This document shows positions 48,652-60,262 of a stretch of DNA of 64,000 nt, piece after piece (the stretch's first letter is position 1; each line of letters opens with the position of its first letter). Origin of the DNA: Carex sylvatica (Eukaryota > Streptophyta > Magnoliopsida > Poales > Cyperaceae); assembly GCA_964058845.1 (NCBI GenBank), contig CAXKVR010000336.1:62001-126000 (forward strand), in the 5' to 3' direction. The notes beneath the pieces are model-generated. The model ran no database searches. It was given only the letters and a program-made list of their open reading frames with translations, and had not been told where the DNA came from. The translations under genes were made by a program, and so were the position numbers.

Positions 48652-50028
48652 TGTTGGTTGTAGTAATAATCTTTTTCGTCTATTTGACTAATTTGCAAAA
48701 ACATAAATTATTGAATTTTACGATTTCTTTTAGTTTTGAAAAACATGTAGGTTCAAGTCAAATGAAATTGCATAATTGAATACTTGGACTGAAGAAATCA
48801 TGAAGACACTTATCAAGAATTCGAATTGTAAAATCAGAAGCTTGGTAAAGTAAGTTTGACGCTGTTTAAACAGGGATAAAACATTGGTAACGTTTGTAAA
48901 ATATTGGTAACGTTTGTAAAACGTTGTAACGTTTTAGGTATATCAGAAACACTGAAGAAATAATTGATCAAATGCAGAAACAACTTAAAACGTTGTAACA
49001 ATTTCATAAAACGTTACAATATTTTAGTTTGTCAGAACAGCTGAAATATAACTGTGCAGAATCAATCTGAAACGTTACAATATTTTACAACTGTTGTAAC
49101 GTTTTAGAGAATGTCAGAATTGCTAAGCACAGCTGTCTAGATTATACTTAAAACATTGCAACGTTTTACAACCGTTGTAACGTTTCAAGAATGTCAGAGC
49201 TTTAAGCACAGCTGTCTCAGAATTCAAAATCAAACGTTGGTAACGTTTGTTAAATAGTTACAACGATTTACTTAATTAAACGTTGTAACGTTTTAAAAAT
49301 GCTGTAACGATTTAATTAATTTTGAGCTTTAGAAATTTCTATTTTTGATCAAGTTTGAGTCAGTGCAAAACGTTACATAACGTTATACAATCGTTGGTAA
49401 CGTTTTGATCGATTAGCTGAGCTGTCAGAAAATTAAAACTCTAAATCGCATTTTGAACTAAAACGTTGTAACGTTTTAACTCACTTAGCTTATTTTTGAG
49501 CTGTTTCTATAAATAGGCTTTGGGCTTGCTTCCCAAAGCATCTTAGACCCTAAACTTCTAAAACACGATTTTCTGAGAGCTTTAGTTACTCCATTGTTGT
49601 GAGAGCTTAAAACTTCAAAATTCCTCAAACAACCTCAAACCCACTTCACTAATCTCAAGTTAGATTAGATTAGAGTTATATATTGAGTGTTTCTCTTGAG
49701 TAGCTTAAACTTAGAGACCTTGTTCTAATCTCTAGGAGGCCGTATGACTTCCTTTGGTTGTAAGGGCTCGCCAGATCTCGTTCTTAGTTGGCCGATTGAC
49801 TTCCCGCTTGGATTATAAGGGCTCAACGGTTCACAAGTTGTAATCATTTCGTATTGAGTAATAGAAAAATGCACCTAGAAAAGGTTGCGAGGCCCCAGAG
49901 ACATAGGCCTTTGTTTTGCCGAACTCCGTTATCATCCCACGTGTCAAATTTCTCTAAACTCTTCTATTTACTTTTAATTGTGATTATTTTCTATTTTTAA
50001 AGTAATTAGTGGTGCCCCAAATACAACA
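48652..50028 (+). repeat. 5' LTR of the decayed copia element (1,377 bp)
   Basis: TGTTGGTTG...TACAACA. Between about 48880 and 49480 it has about twenty ACGT-cored words of the form AACGTTGTAACGTTTT. A TATA box, TATAAATAG (49508-49516), follows them, so the cluster lies in the promoter part (U3). Confidence 0.92.
49508..49516 (+). promoter_or_regulatory. TATA box of the copia 5' LTR
   Basis: TATAAATAG, present also in the 3' LTR at 57998-58006, located downstream of the AACGTT cluster. Confidence 0.65.
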
Positions 50029-50031
50029 GAG

Positions 50032-50044
50032 TGGTATCAGAGCA
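50032..50044 (+). other. Primer-binding site of the decayed copia element
   Basis: TGGTATCAGAGCA, three bases after the 5' LTR, complementary to the 3' end of initiator-Met tRNA. Confidence 0.9.
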
Positions 50045-50093
50045 AGTTACTCAAATTAAGACACACTTAATTAGAGTTAGATCGACTTGACAA

Positions 50094-51611
50094 ATGACAC
50101 CTTGTAGACACGTAAAGGAACCCCTAGTTTTTGGTAACACAACCAAAAACTTTATGCATTGGAAGAAAACCATGCATAACTATCTAAACATTCTTGAGAT
50201 ATGGTATGTGATTGAAAATGGATACATACAAAAATACACCCCCACTCCTACCGAGGGTGCAAGTGATAGTCAAAGTGAGACTCTCGAATCCAAAGAAATA
50301 AAGAAAGATAATGATCTTGCAACCAATGTCATATTTAACTTGGTTAGTTAATCGGTTGCCTCAATCTTTGGTAGCTCCTCAACCGCAAAAGAAATGTGGG
50401 ATTCTCTTGTAAACCGGTATGAGGGTAACACACAAATTAAACGTACCAAGATAATCGATTTAGAGGCCAAATTTGAAAACTTTAAAGTAGAAGATGGTGA
50501 AAGCATTGAGAATATGTATAATAAACTTATGCATATTCAAAATGAATTTACCGAATTGGGAAAATTGCTTTCTAACAATAAAGTTGTAGGTAAGCTATTG
50601 AGGGCGATGCTCATGAGGGTGATGCTCATGAGGGATAGATGGTCCGGATTGGTGAGTGCACTGGAAGCAATTCAAGGCACGCATGACACATTCACACCGG
50701 ATGACCTTTATGCACATTTCCGTAGCTTTGAAGAGAAGCTTCGGCAATCTGAAGAGCTAAAGCAAAGTTCAAAATCCAAAACCATGGCTTTTCCAGCACA
50801 AAACCGTAACCCCTCTGGCTCCTCAAATACCCGTCTATCAAATGATCAATTTATCAACAAAATTGACCATGAAACATTCAAAGATGCCATTCTCTTATCC
50901 AAGATGTTTCAAGGGATGCTTGATTTCGAAAGGAAATACAACAAGGAAATAGAAGAGAAAAGAAAACGAGTAATGTGTTTTGCTTGCCATAGAGAAGGTC
51001 ACACCATCCAAACTTGTTTCAAACTCTTTTCTCAATTGAAGAATGTGAATGGTGAAGGGCAACAAGATAGAAGGCCAAGGCAAAAGTACGAAGGGTACAA
51101 AGGCAAAAAGAAGGCTAAAGCAATGCAAGCATTGTTCTCGGATGATAGCGAGGTGGAGCAATCCGACCCGGAGTCGAAGGATGAACAAAAGATCAACCTT
51201 GCATTGATGGCAAGTGTAGATGAAGATTACTCTACAATCGACATGAACTCAATTATTGCAAGCAAGAATATCACCGATGAGACAACCATCAACTTTCTCA
51301 TGGATCTTGCTAAATCAAGATACACCAAGAAGGGTGATGGTGAGATTGATGCATCAACAAGCTTTGCTAATGAGGTATATTCGAACCCTAGTCTTGATGG
51401 TTATGAAACCGAAATTGAATTTAACAATGAAATTGAGGGTGGTGAAGAATATAATAGAATAATTGATGAAGCCAATTATATTATTACCAATGAGACAAGT
51501 AATTTCACCAATAAAATTCTAACACGGTATGATGATGAACTAGGTGGCAATCTCTCCTTGATGAGTCAAATAGAATCTTGGTTGAAAAGAAAAGTATTAT
51601 TCAAAAATTAA
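50094..51611 (+). pseudogene. Copia gag, with one internal stop
   Basis: One continuous frame from ATG 50094 to 51611, broken only by TAA at 50349-50351. Before it are WKKTMHNYLNILEIW and similar gag-start features. After it is a UBN2-type gag domain (MWDSLVNRYEGNTQIKRTKI, VEDGESIENMYNKL) and a CCHC knuckle CFACHREGHTIQTC (about residue 300). A small duplication gives AMLMRVMLMRDR. Beyond the knuckle is an acidic segment. A second overlapping frame (51578-51892) carries coiled-coil-like sequence from the end of gag, so a frameshift or the deletion boundary lies near 51600. Confidence 0.82.
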
Positions 51612-51888
51612 TTGCTAAAAATGACAAGTTAGAATGTGAGATTAGGAATTTAAAATTATCACATATAGGTGAAATAGGCATATTAAAAGTGAAAATTCAA
51701 ACTCATGAGACCGAAATAATGGCATTAAGATCTCCTAGTGAATCTTCAAATGTCACTAGTCTAGATCTTTACTATGTGGATAAATTGATCAATGGTCAAT
51801 CTTATCGCAAAATAGACAAAATTGGTCTTGTATTCGAGAAGGATAAATTCTCATTCGAATCTAACCGCATACAAGGCCCGAAAAGAAA

Positions 51889-52659
51889 TTGATCAAGAAG
51901 TTTGGAATGACCGAGAGCAATACAAGCAAGACACCAATGGCAACCAATGCAAATCTTGACTCGGATCCAAACGGCACATCGGTCGACATCACTCAATACA
52001 GAGTTATGATAGGTAGCCTACTCTATTTAACTGCTAGTAGACCCGATATAATGTTTGCGGTATGTCTATGTGCTAGGTATCAAGCAAATCACAAAGAATT
52101 GCACTTGAAAGCCGTTAAAAGAATACTTAAATATGTTAAGGGTAGTTTAAATTTAAAATTATGATATGACAAATAATCGGATTTAGACTTAATCGGATAT
52201 GCCGATGCTGATTTTACTAGAGACCGAATGGATAGAAAAAGTACAAGTGGTACAGGCCAATTCATTGGTGGATCACTTGTCTCATGGTCGAGTCGTAAAC
52301 AAATTTCGGTTGCCCTTTCCACTACAAAAGCCGAGTATATAGCGGCCGGTAGTTGTTGCACACAAATTATTTGGATGATCCAAAGTCTAAATGATTATGA
52401 AATTCGTTTCCGCAACGTACCAATAATGTGTAACAATACTAGTGCCATAATAATATCCAAAAATCCAGTTTTTCATTCTAGAACCAAGCACATAGAAATA
52501 AGACATCATTTTATAAGGGATCACATTGAGAAAGGTGAAATAGAACTCATACGTATCGATACCAAAAATCAAATTGCCGATATATTTACAAAACCCTTGA
52601 ATACTCAACAACATAATGAATTAAGGTTCAAATTAGGCATGTTAGAACTTAGAGAATAA
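51889..52659 (+). pseudogene. Remnant of copia RT end and RNase H
   Basis: Starts at KKFGMTESNTSKTPM, a stretch normally at the end of reverse transcriptase, then GSLLYLTASRPDI and RNase H motifs (YADADF, KSTSGTGQFIGGSLVSWSS, TTKAEY, HIEIRHHFIRDH, ADIFTKPL). Two stops (TGA, TAA) interrupt it near 52163-52175. Everything between the gag end and here (protease, integrase, RT palm) is absent, so a deletion of roughly 2-3 kb joined the two at about 51880. Confidence 0.88.
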
Positions 52660-52729
52660 GGCATATTAAAACCTCACTTCAAAAGAATTCATAGCAATCA
52701 AAACAGTTCATTTTAAGACTTGTCTGCCA

Positions 52730-53230
52730 AAGCAAAATATTGTTAACGTTTTCATCGAATGTACTCAATTAACTGGCAATACAGATAAAATGTTGGTAAC
52801 GTTTTCATCAAATACAGGCAAAATAGAGAAAACGTTATAACATTTTACAAATGTTGGTAACGATTTAAATCAAATGTTGAAAATATGAGAAATGGAATTT
52901 TTGGCAAAAAAAGGTCGTTTCGAGTCAGTGCTAAACGTTACATAACGTTTTCAAATCGTTCTAACGTTTCATGAAAATCATGCAGTATTTGAATAAAATA
53001 TTGGTAACATTTTATAAACGTTGTAACGTTGTATAAAAACATTGTAACATTTTATAAATGTTGTAACGTTGTATAAAAATGTTGGTAACGATTTAAATCA
53101 AATGTTAAAAATCTGAGAAATGAAATTTTTGGTAAAAGGTCATTTCGAGTCAGTGCTAAACGTTACCTAACATTTTTAAAAACGTTATAACGTTTTAGGG
53201 AAATCATACAGTAATTGAGAAAATGTTGTA
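52730..53230 (+). repeat. Internal cluster of AACGTT words upstream of the extra ORF
   Basis: A second set of the same GTAACGTTTT/AACGTTGTAAC words as in the LTRs, lying between RNase H and the extra ORF. It includes two related units sharing TTTCGAGTCAGTGCTAAACG (52917 and 53143). A CT-rich leader-like stretch (53270-53480) follows. Together they look like a second promoter for the downstream ORF (inference). Confidence 0.7.
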
Positions 53231-53619
53231 ACATTTTAGACGAAAAAGACAGTTAAACGGATCCAGACTCGTCCCTTCCTCTTCTTTCTCTCACGCCTTC
53301 TCTCTTCCTCTCTTTCTCTCTCTCTCTGTCATTCTCTCTCTCTCCTCCTATTCCGGCCACCACAATCAACCAAATCAAGAATTTTTTTCGGATTTCTCTT
53401 CTCCTCTCTTCCCTCTACCCATATCTACCCTCAAATTCAAATTTCTCTCTCTCTCTTTCCTCTCTTCTCCTAAACCCTAACCAAAACCCTAGTTGGAATT
53501 CCGGTGATCCGATCGTTCGATCGAAGATCCGACTTCACCACTACGCTTCAAGTGTCCTTCTCTTCTCGGATTGGTACTTAATTCTTCAATCGATAATTTC
53601 TCAATTTTAACTCAATCTA

Positions 53620-54983
53620 ATGCCTCCAAAGAAATGTGCAGTTTCTAAAGGCAAGAAAAGATTTCAATTAGAAATTGAGGAAGGTCAAGGTAGTGGTGCA
53701 AACCTTGAACCAAACTTTGAATTTGAACAAACCAACCAATACTTATTTCGGGATGCAACGGGATATGAGAACTTCATGTTCAATTTTAAGAACCGATATT
53801 TATCGGATTGTTACTATTTTACTAAGGCATCGGTTACCTTTCGTTAACCCGAAAATGATAAAATCATTGAGTTTATAAACCATTGGAGGTGGGAACCAAT
53901 CTTGACTGCTTGTGAACCATATACCGACCTTTTTACACAAACCTTCTATGCCAATCTTACAATTAAGAAAAATCTGTTCTATCTCACCACTTGGGTTTGT
54001 GGGAAAGAACTTCATCTCTCACTTGAGAAAGTGGCACAATGGCTTGAATTATCGAATGAGGGTGAGAAAACATATATCTTGAGGGGTTGGACTCAAATGG
54101 CTGTTGATACGGCCGATAATTACAAGAAATAGTTTGACTGGAACAATATCGGTGGTGGTTCAGTCTATGTATCTCATCTTCCATCCATACATAGATTGTT
54201 GTTCCTATTCATCAATAACATTCTTGTCCCTAAATCCACCATAAAGACCAATCTTGAATGGGGACCCATGTACTACCTACGCTATCTCATTCAAAATGAT
54301 GACAAACAATTCAACATCCCATACATCATCCTTCGTCACATGCAAAGCGCTTTTGGAAGCACGGTGGCTCACTTGCCATATGCCCATCTCATCTATAAAA
54401 TCATTCGGGCAAATGATATTGAAATACCGGAGGGCCAACACTACTTCTTCCCAATTAACTTGGTTTCTCAGTTAACTAAGATAAATTGGGTTCTAGTTAC
54501 TGCAGCTTTGGGTTTAATGCACTATGCTCCCTATCAACGGGATATAAATCGGTGGATCAATAGGCAAGATGCTCTTCCAAATCAATATTGGGATTCCGAA
54601 CAACATGAAAAACAAGAAAACCCGGCACAAGTCCAACCATACCAAAACCAATTCCCTCAATAATTTCCAATACTGGGCGAATTTTAACCACCACAAGGTA
54701 CCGTAGCACAAATGGCTTGGATTTGCCAACAACTCTATGCACAACGTATGGAGGCTCAAGAAATGAGAACTGAAATGAGAAACAAAATGAGAAAATACGC
54801 AATCAAGTCGATCTCAATGCAAGAAACATCGGCTTACTCCGTGACTCACAATTGAGTCTCACATCTCGGTTCATAACGGTGTATAGAATTGCTTCAAGTA
54901 CTTTGGATTCTCAAGGCGGTAACATTGATGAAGAAGAGGAACCTCAAGCCGCTGGTCCATCGCATAAACGAGGCAACGAGTAG
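53620..54983 (+). pseudogene. Extra ORF, plant transposon protein type, broken
   Basis: From ATG 53620 one frame runs to about 54660, interrupted by TAA (53845) and TAG (54130), then TAA (54661) and TAA (54688), with a frameshift near 54795; the new frame ends with a hydrophilic acidic tail at TAG 54981. It starts with a basic, lysine-rich segment (MPPKKCAVSKGKKRF). The middle (FINHWRWEPILTACEPYTDL, FYANLTIKK, VCGKELHLSLEKVAQWLEL) resembles the putative plant transposon protein domain found downstream of pol in some LTR elements and in Athila ORF1. No transmembrane segments are evident, so I do not call it an envelope. Function unknown. Confidence 0.65.
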
Positions 54984-55726
54984 CGAAGTTTAATTTTAAA
55001 TTTAATTTGCTAATTTGGTTGCTATGAACTTTTATTCTCTTAGCTGCATGTTAAATTTAAACGTTAATTAGATTTAAATTGTAATGAGAATTGTTTGAAT
55101 TGTTTGTGTTTGTTGAAATTTGATGAATTGTGGATTTAAGGGCTAAATTGCATAATTGTTATATTTTATGAATTGTGAATTTTTGATAAGATTAAAATGC
55201 AAAAATGTCATTTGCATGACTTACTTGAATTGCTATATCGTGAAAATTTGTTGATTGATGATGATATGTATAAAATATAGGAAGTGATGTAAGAAGTGAT
55301 GTAGAAATTGTTTGAATTGATAACTTGTCAAGGGTTAAATTGCAAAATTATTGAATGCCTATACTTGGAGCCTTGATAAGTTATATGGAATGTTGAAACA
55401 CATAAAATGAATTGACTTGTGTGCATATGTAAATATGCATGAATTGATTCATCGAATGAAAATTTTTGTTTTAAAATATATTTGTCACTTGTTGCGAAAA
55501 ATGAAAGAATATACCCTCAATTATATTTTATTTATCGGTATAATATTACTAAATTGAGGGGGAGTGCATATTTTGAGGGGGAGCACTTTGAAAATGTACT
55601 TATTTTTCTCCCTTTCGTCGATTTTTAAAATGGAGGGAAATTGATACCAATGGCTAGACAATGCAAAATTAGACTTATGAATTTACTCGCATTGTATGTT
55701 TTTGCAAATCGTCAAAAGAGGGAGAT

Positions 55727-58521
55727 TGTTGGTTGTAGCAATGATCTTTTTTGTCTATTTGACTAATTTGCAAAAACATACAATTATTGAATTTTACGAT
55801 TTCTTTTAGTTTTGAAAAACATGTAGGTTCAAGTCAAATGGAATTGCATAATAGAATACTTGGACTGAAGATATCATGAAGACACTTATCAAGAATTCGA
55901 ATTGTAAAATCAGAAGCTTGGTAAAGTAAGTTTGAGGCTGTTTAAATGATAAGCCGAAATCATATCTATTGAAATTTAGGGTTAGTTATGTAAATTAAGC
56001 CAAGTTTTAGTTAAATTAGGTTTAATTAGGTAAAAATGTCCGAAAGTTCAGGTTACTGCCCTAGTTATGTTTATTTTACAGGTAATCAAGTATATGGAGC
56101 TTAACGGAGCAAAACGGGAAAATCTATAGCAAGTCAGCACGAAGAAAGAGCAACTGTCAACATTCATTGCGGCCCGAAGTGATCCCATTGCGGCCCGTAA
56201 CAAAACAAGTCAGAGCTATTTCATTCCTGCATATTCATTGCGGCCCGCAACCAATCTCATTGCGGCCCGTAATGAATTCTGTAGTATCTGCGCGACAAGC
56301 TGTCAAACTGCCTCCATTCATTGCGGCCCGCAACCAAATCTCCTGCGGCCCGCAATAAGTCAGTTCAAAGCCCGAATTTGCTATTTTTATTTATTTATTT
56401 TTAGGATTTGGGAGGAGATAATTAAGAACGGTTATGGACGAAATTGAGACAGTTTTTACACCATTTTTAGACAGAAAAAGAGGAGAGAAAAGAGAGGAGA
56501 AGAGAGAGAAAGAAAGGAGAAAAGAACATCATTCATCCACCGGTTTTATTACCTTTCTTGCTTTTGAAACTCTTTGAACTCTTTTAATTTCATTTGTGCC
56601 TTAGCCATGATCGGCTAAGGACTTTTCTAGGGTTAATTAGGGCTGAAATTGAAACTTTTGTTATGATTTAGTTGGTTTTATTTCATATCTTCTTGTTCTT
56701 TATTATGATCTATTCTTTATTTTAATTGATTGTGAAGACTTAATCGAAATCACATGAAATCTTAGGATTTGGTATTTGCAATTGAGAAATTGAATATTAA
56801 GTCTCGACCATAAGGAATAGGGTATTTGATAGGCTAAGTACCGAGAGGTGACGCGTGTCTTATACGGGCTTTACCCAATAGTTTAGAGAATTGTGCCAAG
56901 TACCGAGAGGTGACGAATAGCTTTCTAGATAAATTGGGACAGTAAGAACTTAATGACTTTAGATTAGTGTAGCCAAGTACCGAGAGGTGACGTTTATTCT
57001 AATTTGAAGATGGTATTAATATAGAGATATCACTTTGTACCTACAACATCCAACTGTGCCTTCATAAATATAAGATCAAATTTAACAAACCAATTAATCA
57101 CGATATTAGTGGATAGGAACCCTAAGAAACCCTAATTTCTCTTACTTGTTTAAAACCAATTTTCACTTTGAGACTTTAGTTTAATTCAGTTAAATCACTA
57201 CCAAACAAACCTCTTAAACAAACAAAACACTTTTTACTTTGCTTTTACTAAATTAAATCGTTAGGATAGAATTGATATTTCGACTTGTCCCTGTGGAGAC
57301 GATCCCTAAGTACTACTTGACTAGGTTGTACACTTGCAACCAAATTGAGTATAAACTAGGATTTATTACTTGTATAAGAGATTAGTAAAATTCACATCAT
57401 TAAACAGGGATAAAATGTTGGTAACGTTTGTAAAACGTTGTAACGTTTTAGACATATCAGAAACGCTGAAGAAATAATTGATCAAATGCAGAAACAACTT
57501 AAAATGTTGTAACGGTTTCATAAAACGTTACAATATTTTAGTTTGTCAGAACAGCTGAAATACAACTGTGCAGAATCAATCTGAAATGTTACAATATTTT
57601 ACAACCGTTGTAACGTTTTAGAGAATATTAGAACTGCTAAGCACAGCTGTCTAGATTCTACTTAAAACGTTGCAACATTTTACAACCGTTGTAATGTTTC
57701 AAGAATGTCAGAGCTTTAAGCACAGCTGTCTCAGAATTCAAAATCAAACATTGTAACGTTTGTTAAATAGTTACAACGATTTACTTAATTAAACGTTGTA
57801 ACGTTTTAAAAATGTTGTAACGATTTAATTAATTCTGAGCTTTAGAAATTCCTGTTTTTGATCAAGTTTGAGTCAGTGCAAAACATTACATAATGTTATA
57901 CAATCGTTGGTAACATTTTGATCGATTAGCTGAGCTGTCAGAAAATTAAAACTCTAAATTGTATTTTAGCTCAGTTAGCTCATTTTTGAGCTGTTTCTAT
58001 AAATAGGGTTTTGGGCTTTCTTCCCAAAGCATCTTAGCCAACCATAAACTTCTAAAACACGATTTTCTGAGAGCTTTAGTTACTCCATTGTTGTGAGAGC
58101 TTAAAACTTTAAAATTCCTCAAATAACCTCAAACACACTTCACTAATCTCAAGTTAGATTAAATTAGAGTGATCATTGACTGTTTCTCTTGAGTAGCTTA
58201 AACTGAGAGACCTTGTTCTCATCTCTAGGAGGCCGTGTGACTTCTCTTGGTTGTAAGGGCTCGCCGGATCTCGTTCTTAGTTGGCCGATTGACTTCCCGC
58301 TTGGATTGTAAGGGCTCAACGGTTCACAAGTTGTAATCCTTTCGTATTGGGTAATAGAAAGGCGCACTTAGAAAAGGTTGCGAAACCCCGGAGACGTAGA
58401 CCTTTATTTTGTCGAACTCCGTTATCATCCCGCGTGTCAAATTTCTCTAAACTCTTCTATTTTCTTTTAATTGCGCCTATTTTCTATTTTTAAAGCAATT
58501 AGTGGTGCCCCAAATACAACA
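55727..58521 (+). repeat. 3' LTR of the decayed copia element, interrupted
   Basis: Same start (TGTTGGTTGTAG) and end (AATACAACA) as the 5' LTR. It is 1,337 bp once the nested solo LTR and one 5-bp duplication copy are removed. It differs from the 5' LTR by scattered changes and a missing stretch of AACGTT words near 57965, so the two have diverged and the insertion is old. Confidence 0.92.
55947..57399 (+). mobile_element. Solo LTR of a gypsy-type retrotransposon
   Basis: 1,453 bp starting TGATAAGCC and ending CACATCA, flanked by 5-bp duplication ttaaa (55942-55946 and 57400-57404), inside the copia 3' LTR. No coding sequence. Near its 3' end is TGTCCCTGTGGAGACGAT, typical of Tat/Athila/Ogre-type LTR ends. 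It has six GCGGCCCG words between 56169 and 56352 and three copies of AAGTACCGAGAGGTGACG (56835, 56898, 56975). Confidence 0.85.
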
Positions 58522-58858
58522 GACCCGTCTAGGATTTCACTGGTAAAAAAAAAATGGATGGGAAAGTAAGACCCATCCGAGACTACCTTCCGAATAAGAT
58601 TTTTTTTATATATATTATATTATTATACTATATTATATTATATTATTTTTTGTTTTTATATTATATTATTATATTATATTATATTATGATTTTATATATA
58701 TTATATTATTTTATTTTATTTTTTGTTTTTTTATATTATATTATTATATTATATTATATTATATTATATTATATTATATTATGATTTTATATATATTATA
58801 TTATTTTTTGTTTTTTATATTATGTTATTATATTAATATACTTATATATATTATATTA

Positions 58859-59266
58859 TGAGTAAAACTAGGTGTGATTAAGCATACTAAAGTGTTTGGT
58901 GAGGTTAATTCCAAAATTCATTAAATCGATTTGAAATGACGAATTTGAAACCTGCCTATCTTACGAGTGATGCGTCTACATGTGAAAATTTTAAACATTT
59001 GAATTAATTTAGTATAAAATCAATCGGTCAAAATTAAAAGGTTAATAAATTAATTTTAATGCATTCATTTTTTTAACATTTTCTGACCGCTTGACTTTAT
59101 ACTAAATTAATTCAAACGTTTAAAATTTTCACATGTAGATGCATCACTCGTAAGGTAGGCGGGTTTCAACGGTTCGGATTCGTCATTTGAAACTGATTTG
59201 ATGAATTTTGGAGTTAAGCTCACCAAACACTTTGGTGAGCTTAAGAACACCCTAGTGCTACTCATA
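58859..59266. mobile_element. Hairpin MITE A
   Basis: The sequence is inverted along nearly its whole length: GAGTAAAACTAGGTGTGATT at the left pairs with the complement of CACCCTAGTGCTACTC at the right, and inner segments such as TTTAGTATAAA and CACATGTAGATGCATCACTC also pair. It lies in an AT microsatellite. Same family as MITE C. Confidence 0.75.
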
Positions 59267-59318
59267 ATATAATATAATAATATAATTAAAAAACAAAAAC
59301 AATATAATATATTATAAT

Positions 59319-59740
59319 AAGAGTAAACCTAGGGTGTGATGTGCCCACCAAGAAAGTTTGGTGAGCACAACTCCAAAAGTTCATCGGATCGACTTCAAAC
59401 GCCAAATCCAAACTGTTGAAATCCATATACTTCATGAGTGATGCATGTACATGTAAAATTTTGAAAGTTTTGAGTTTATTTGCTGCAAGGTCAAGCGGTC
59501 AAAGAAATAAATATTTTATAAGTTAATTTATAAGTTGTTTTATATATTCAATTTTTATTATTTCTTTGACCACTTGACCGTGTAACAAATAGACTCGAAA
59601 CTTTCAAAATTTTGCATCCCTCATGAAGTACATAGATTTCAACAGTTTGGATTCGGCGTTTGACGTCGATCCGATATACTTTTGGAGTTGTGCTCACCAA
59701 ACTCTCTTGGTGAGCACATCACACCCTGTCTTTGCTCTTA
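59319..59740. mobile_element. Hairpin MITE B
   Basis: Full-length inverted repeat whose ends are AAGAGTAAACCTAGGGTGTG and the complement of CACACCCTGTCTTTGCTCTT. It shares the GGTGAGCACAACTCCAAAA theme with A and C but differs in the interior. Also flanked by AT microsatellite. Confidence 0.72.
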
Positions 59741-59845
59741 TAATAATATAATATATATAAAATCATAATATAATATAATATAATATAATATAATATAATA
59801 TATAAAAAATAATAATAATATAATATAATATAATAATATAATATA

Positions 59846-60262
59846 AGAGTAGAACTAAGGTGTTCTTAAGCTCACCAAAGTGTTTGGTGAGCTTAACTTC
59901 AAAATTCATCAAATCGGTTTCAAATGATGAATTTGAACCGTTGAAACCCGCCTACCTTACGAGTGATGCATCTACATTTGAAAATTTTAAACGTTCGAAT
60001 TAATTTAGTATAAAGTCAAGCGATCAAAAAAAGTTCAAAAAATGAATGCACTAAAATTAATATATTAACCTTTTAATTTTGACCGATTGACTTTATACTA
60101 AATTAATTCAAATGTTTAAAATTTTCATATGTAGATGCATTACTCGTAAGATAGACGGGTTCTAACGGTTTGGATTCGTCATTTGAAACCGATTTAATGA
60201 ATTTTGAAGTTAAGCTCACCAAACAATTTGGTGAGCTTAATAACACCCTAGTTCTACTCCTA
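59846..60262. mobile_element. Hairpin MITE C
   Basis: Ends AGAGTAGAACTAAGGTGTTC and the complement of AACACCCTAGTTCTACTCCT; a close relative of MITE A, again within the AT microsatellite. Confidence 0.75.

Larger units (their letters stand above)
48652..58521 (+). mobile_element. Decayed Ty1/copia retrotransposon with an extra 3' ORF
   Basis: 5-bp target duplication gaccc (48647-48651 and 58522-58526). The LTRs start TGTTGGTTGTAG and end AATACAACA. PBS TGGTATCAGAGCA is at 50032, and the polypurine tract AAAAGAGGGAGAT lies just before the 3' LTR. Order: gag, the end of RT plus RNase H, a repeat-rich spacer, an extra ORF, 3' LTR. Protease, integrase and the RT catalytic core are missing. Several nonsense changes are present, so it cannot move on its own. 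The large LTRs and an ORF after pol recall the SIRE/Maximus lineage (inference). Confidence 0.93.

Noticed and set aside
53620..54983. Envelope gene after pol in the copia element
   Set aside because: Position fits, but I see no signal peptide or membrane segment, and the middle resembles plant transposon protein domains; not called an envelope.
56167..56447. Two overlapping ORFs of 63 and 69 codons
   Set aside because: They are readings through the GCGGCCCG repeat words of the solo LTR, not genes.
58554..58784. ORF rich in Tyr, Ile and Leu
   Set aside because: Translation of the ATATT microsatellite.
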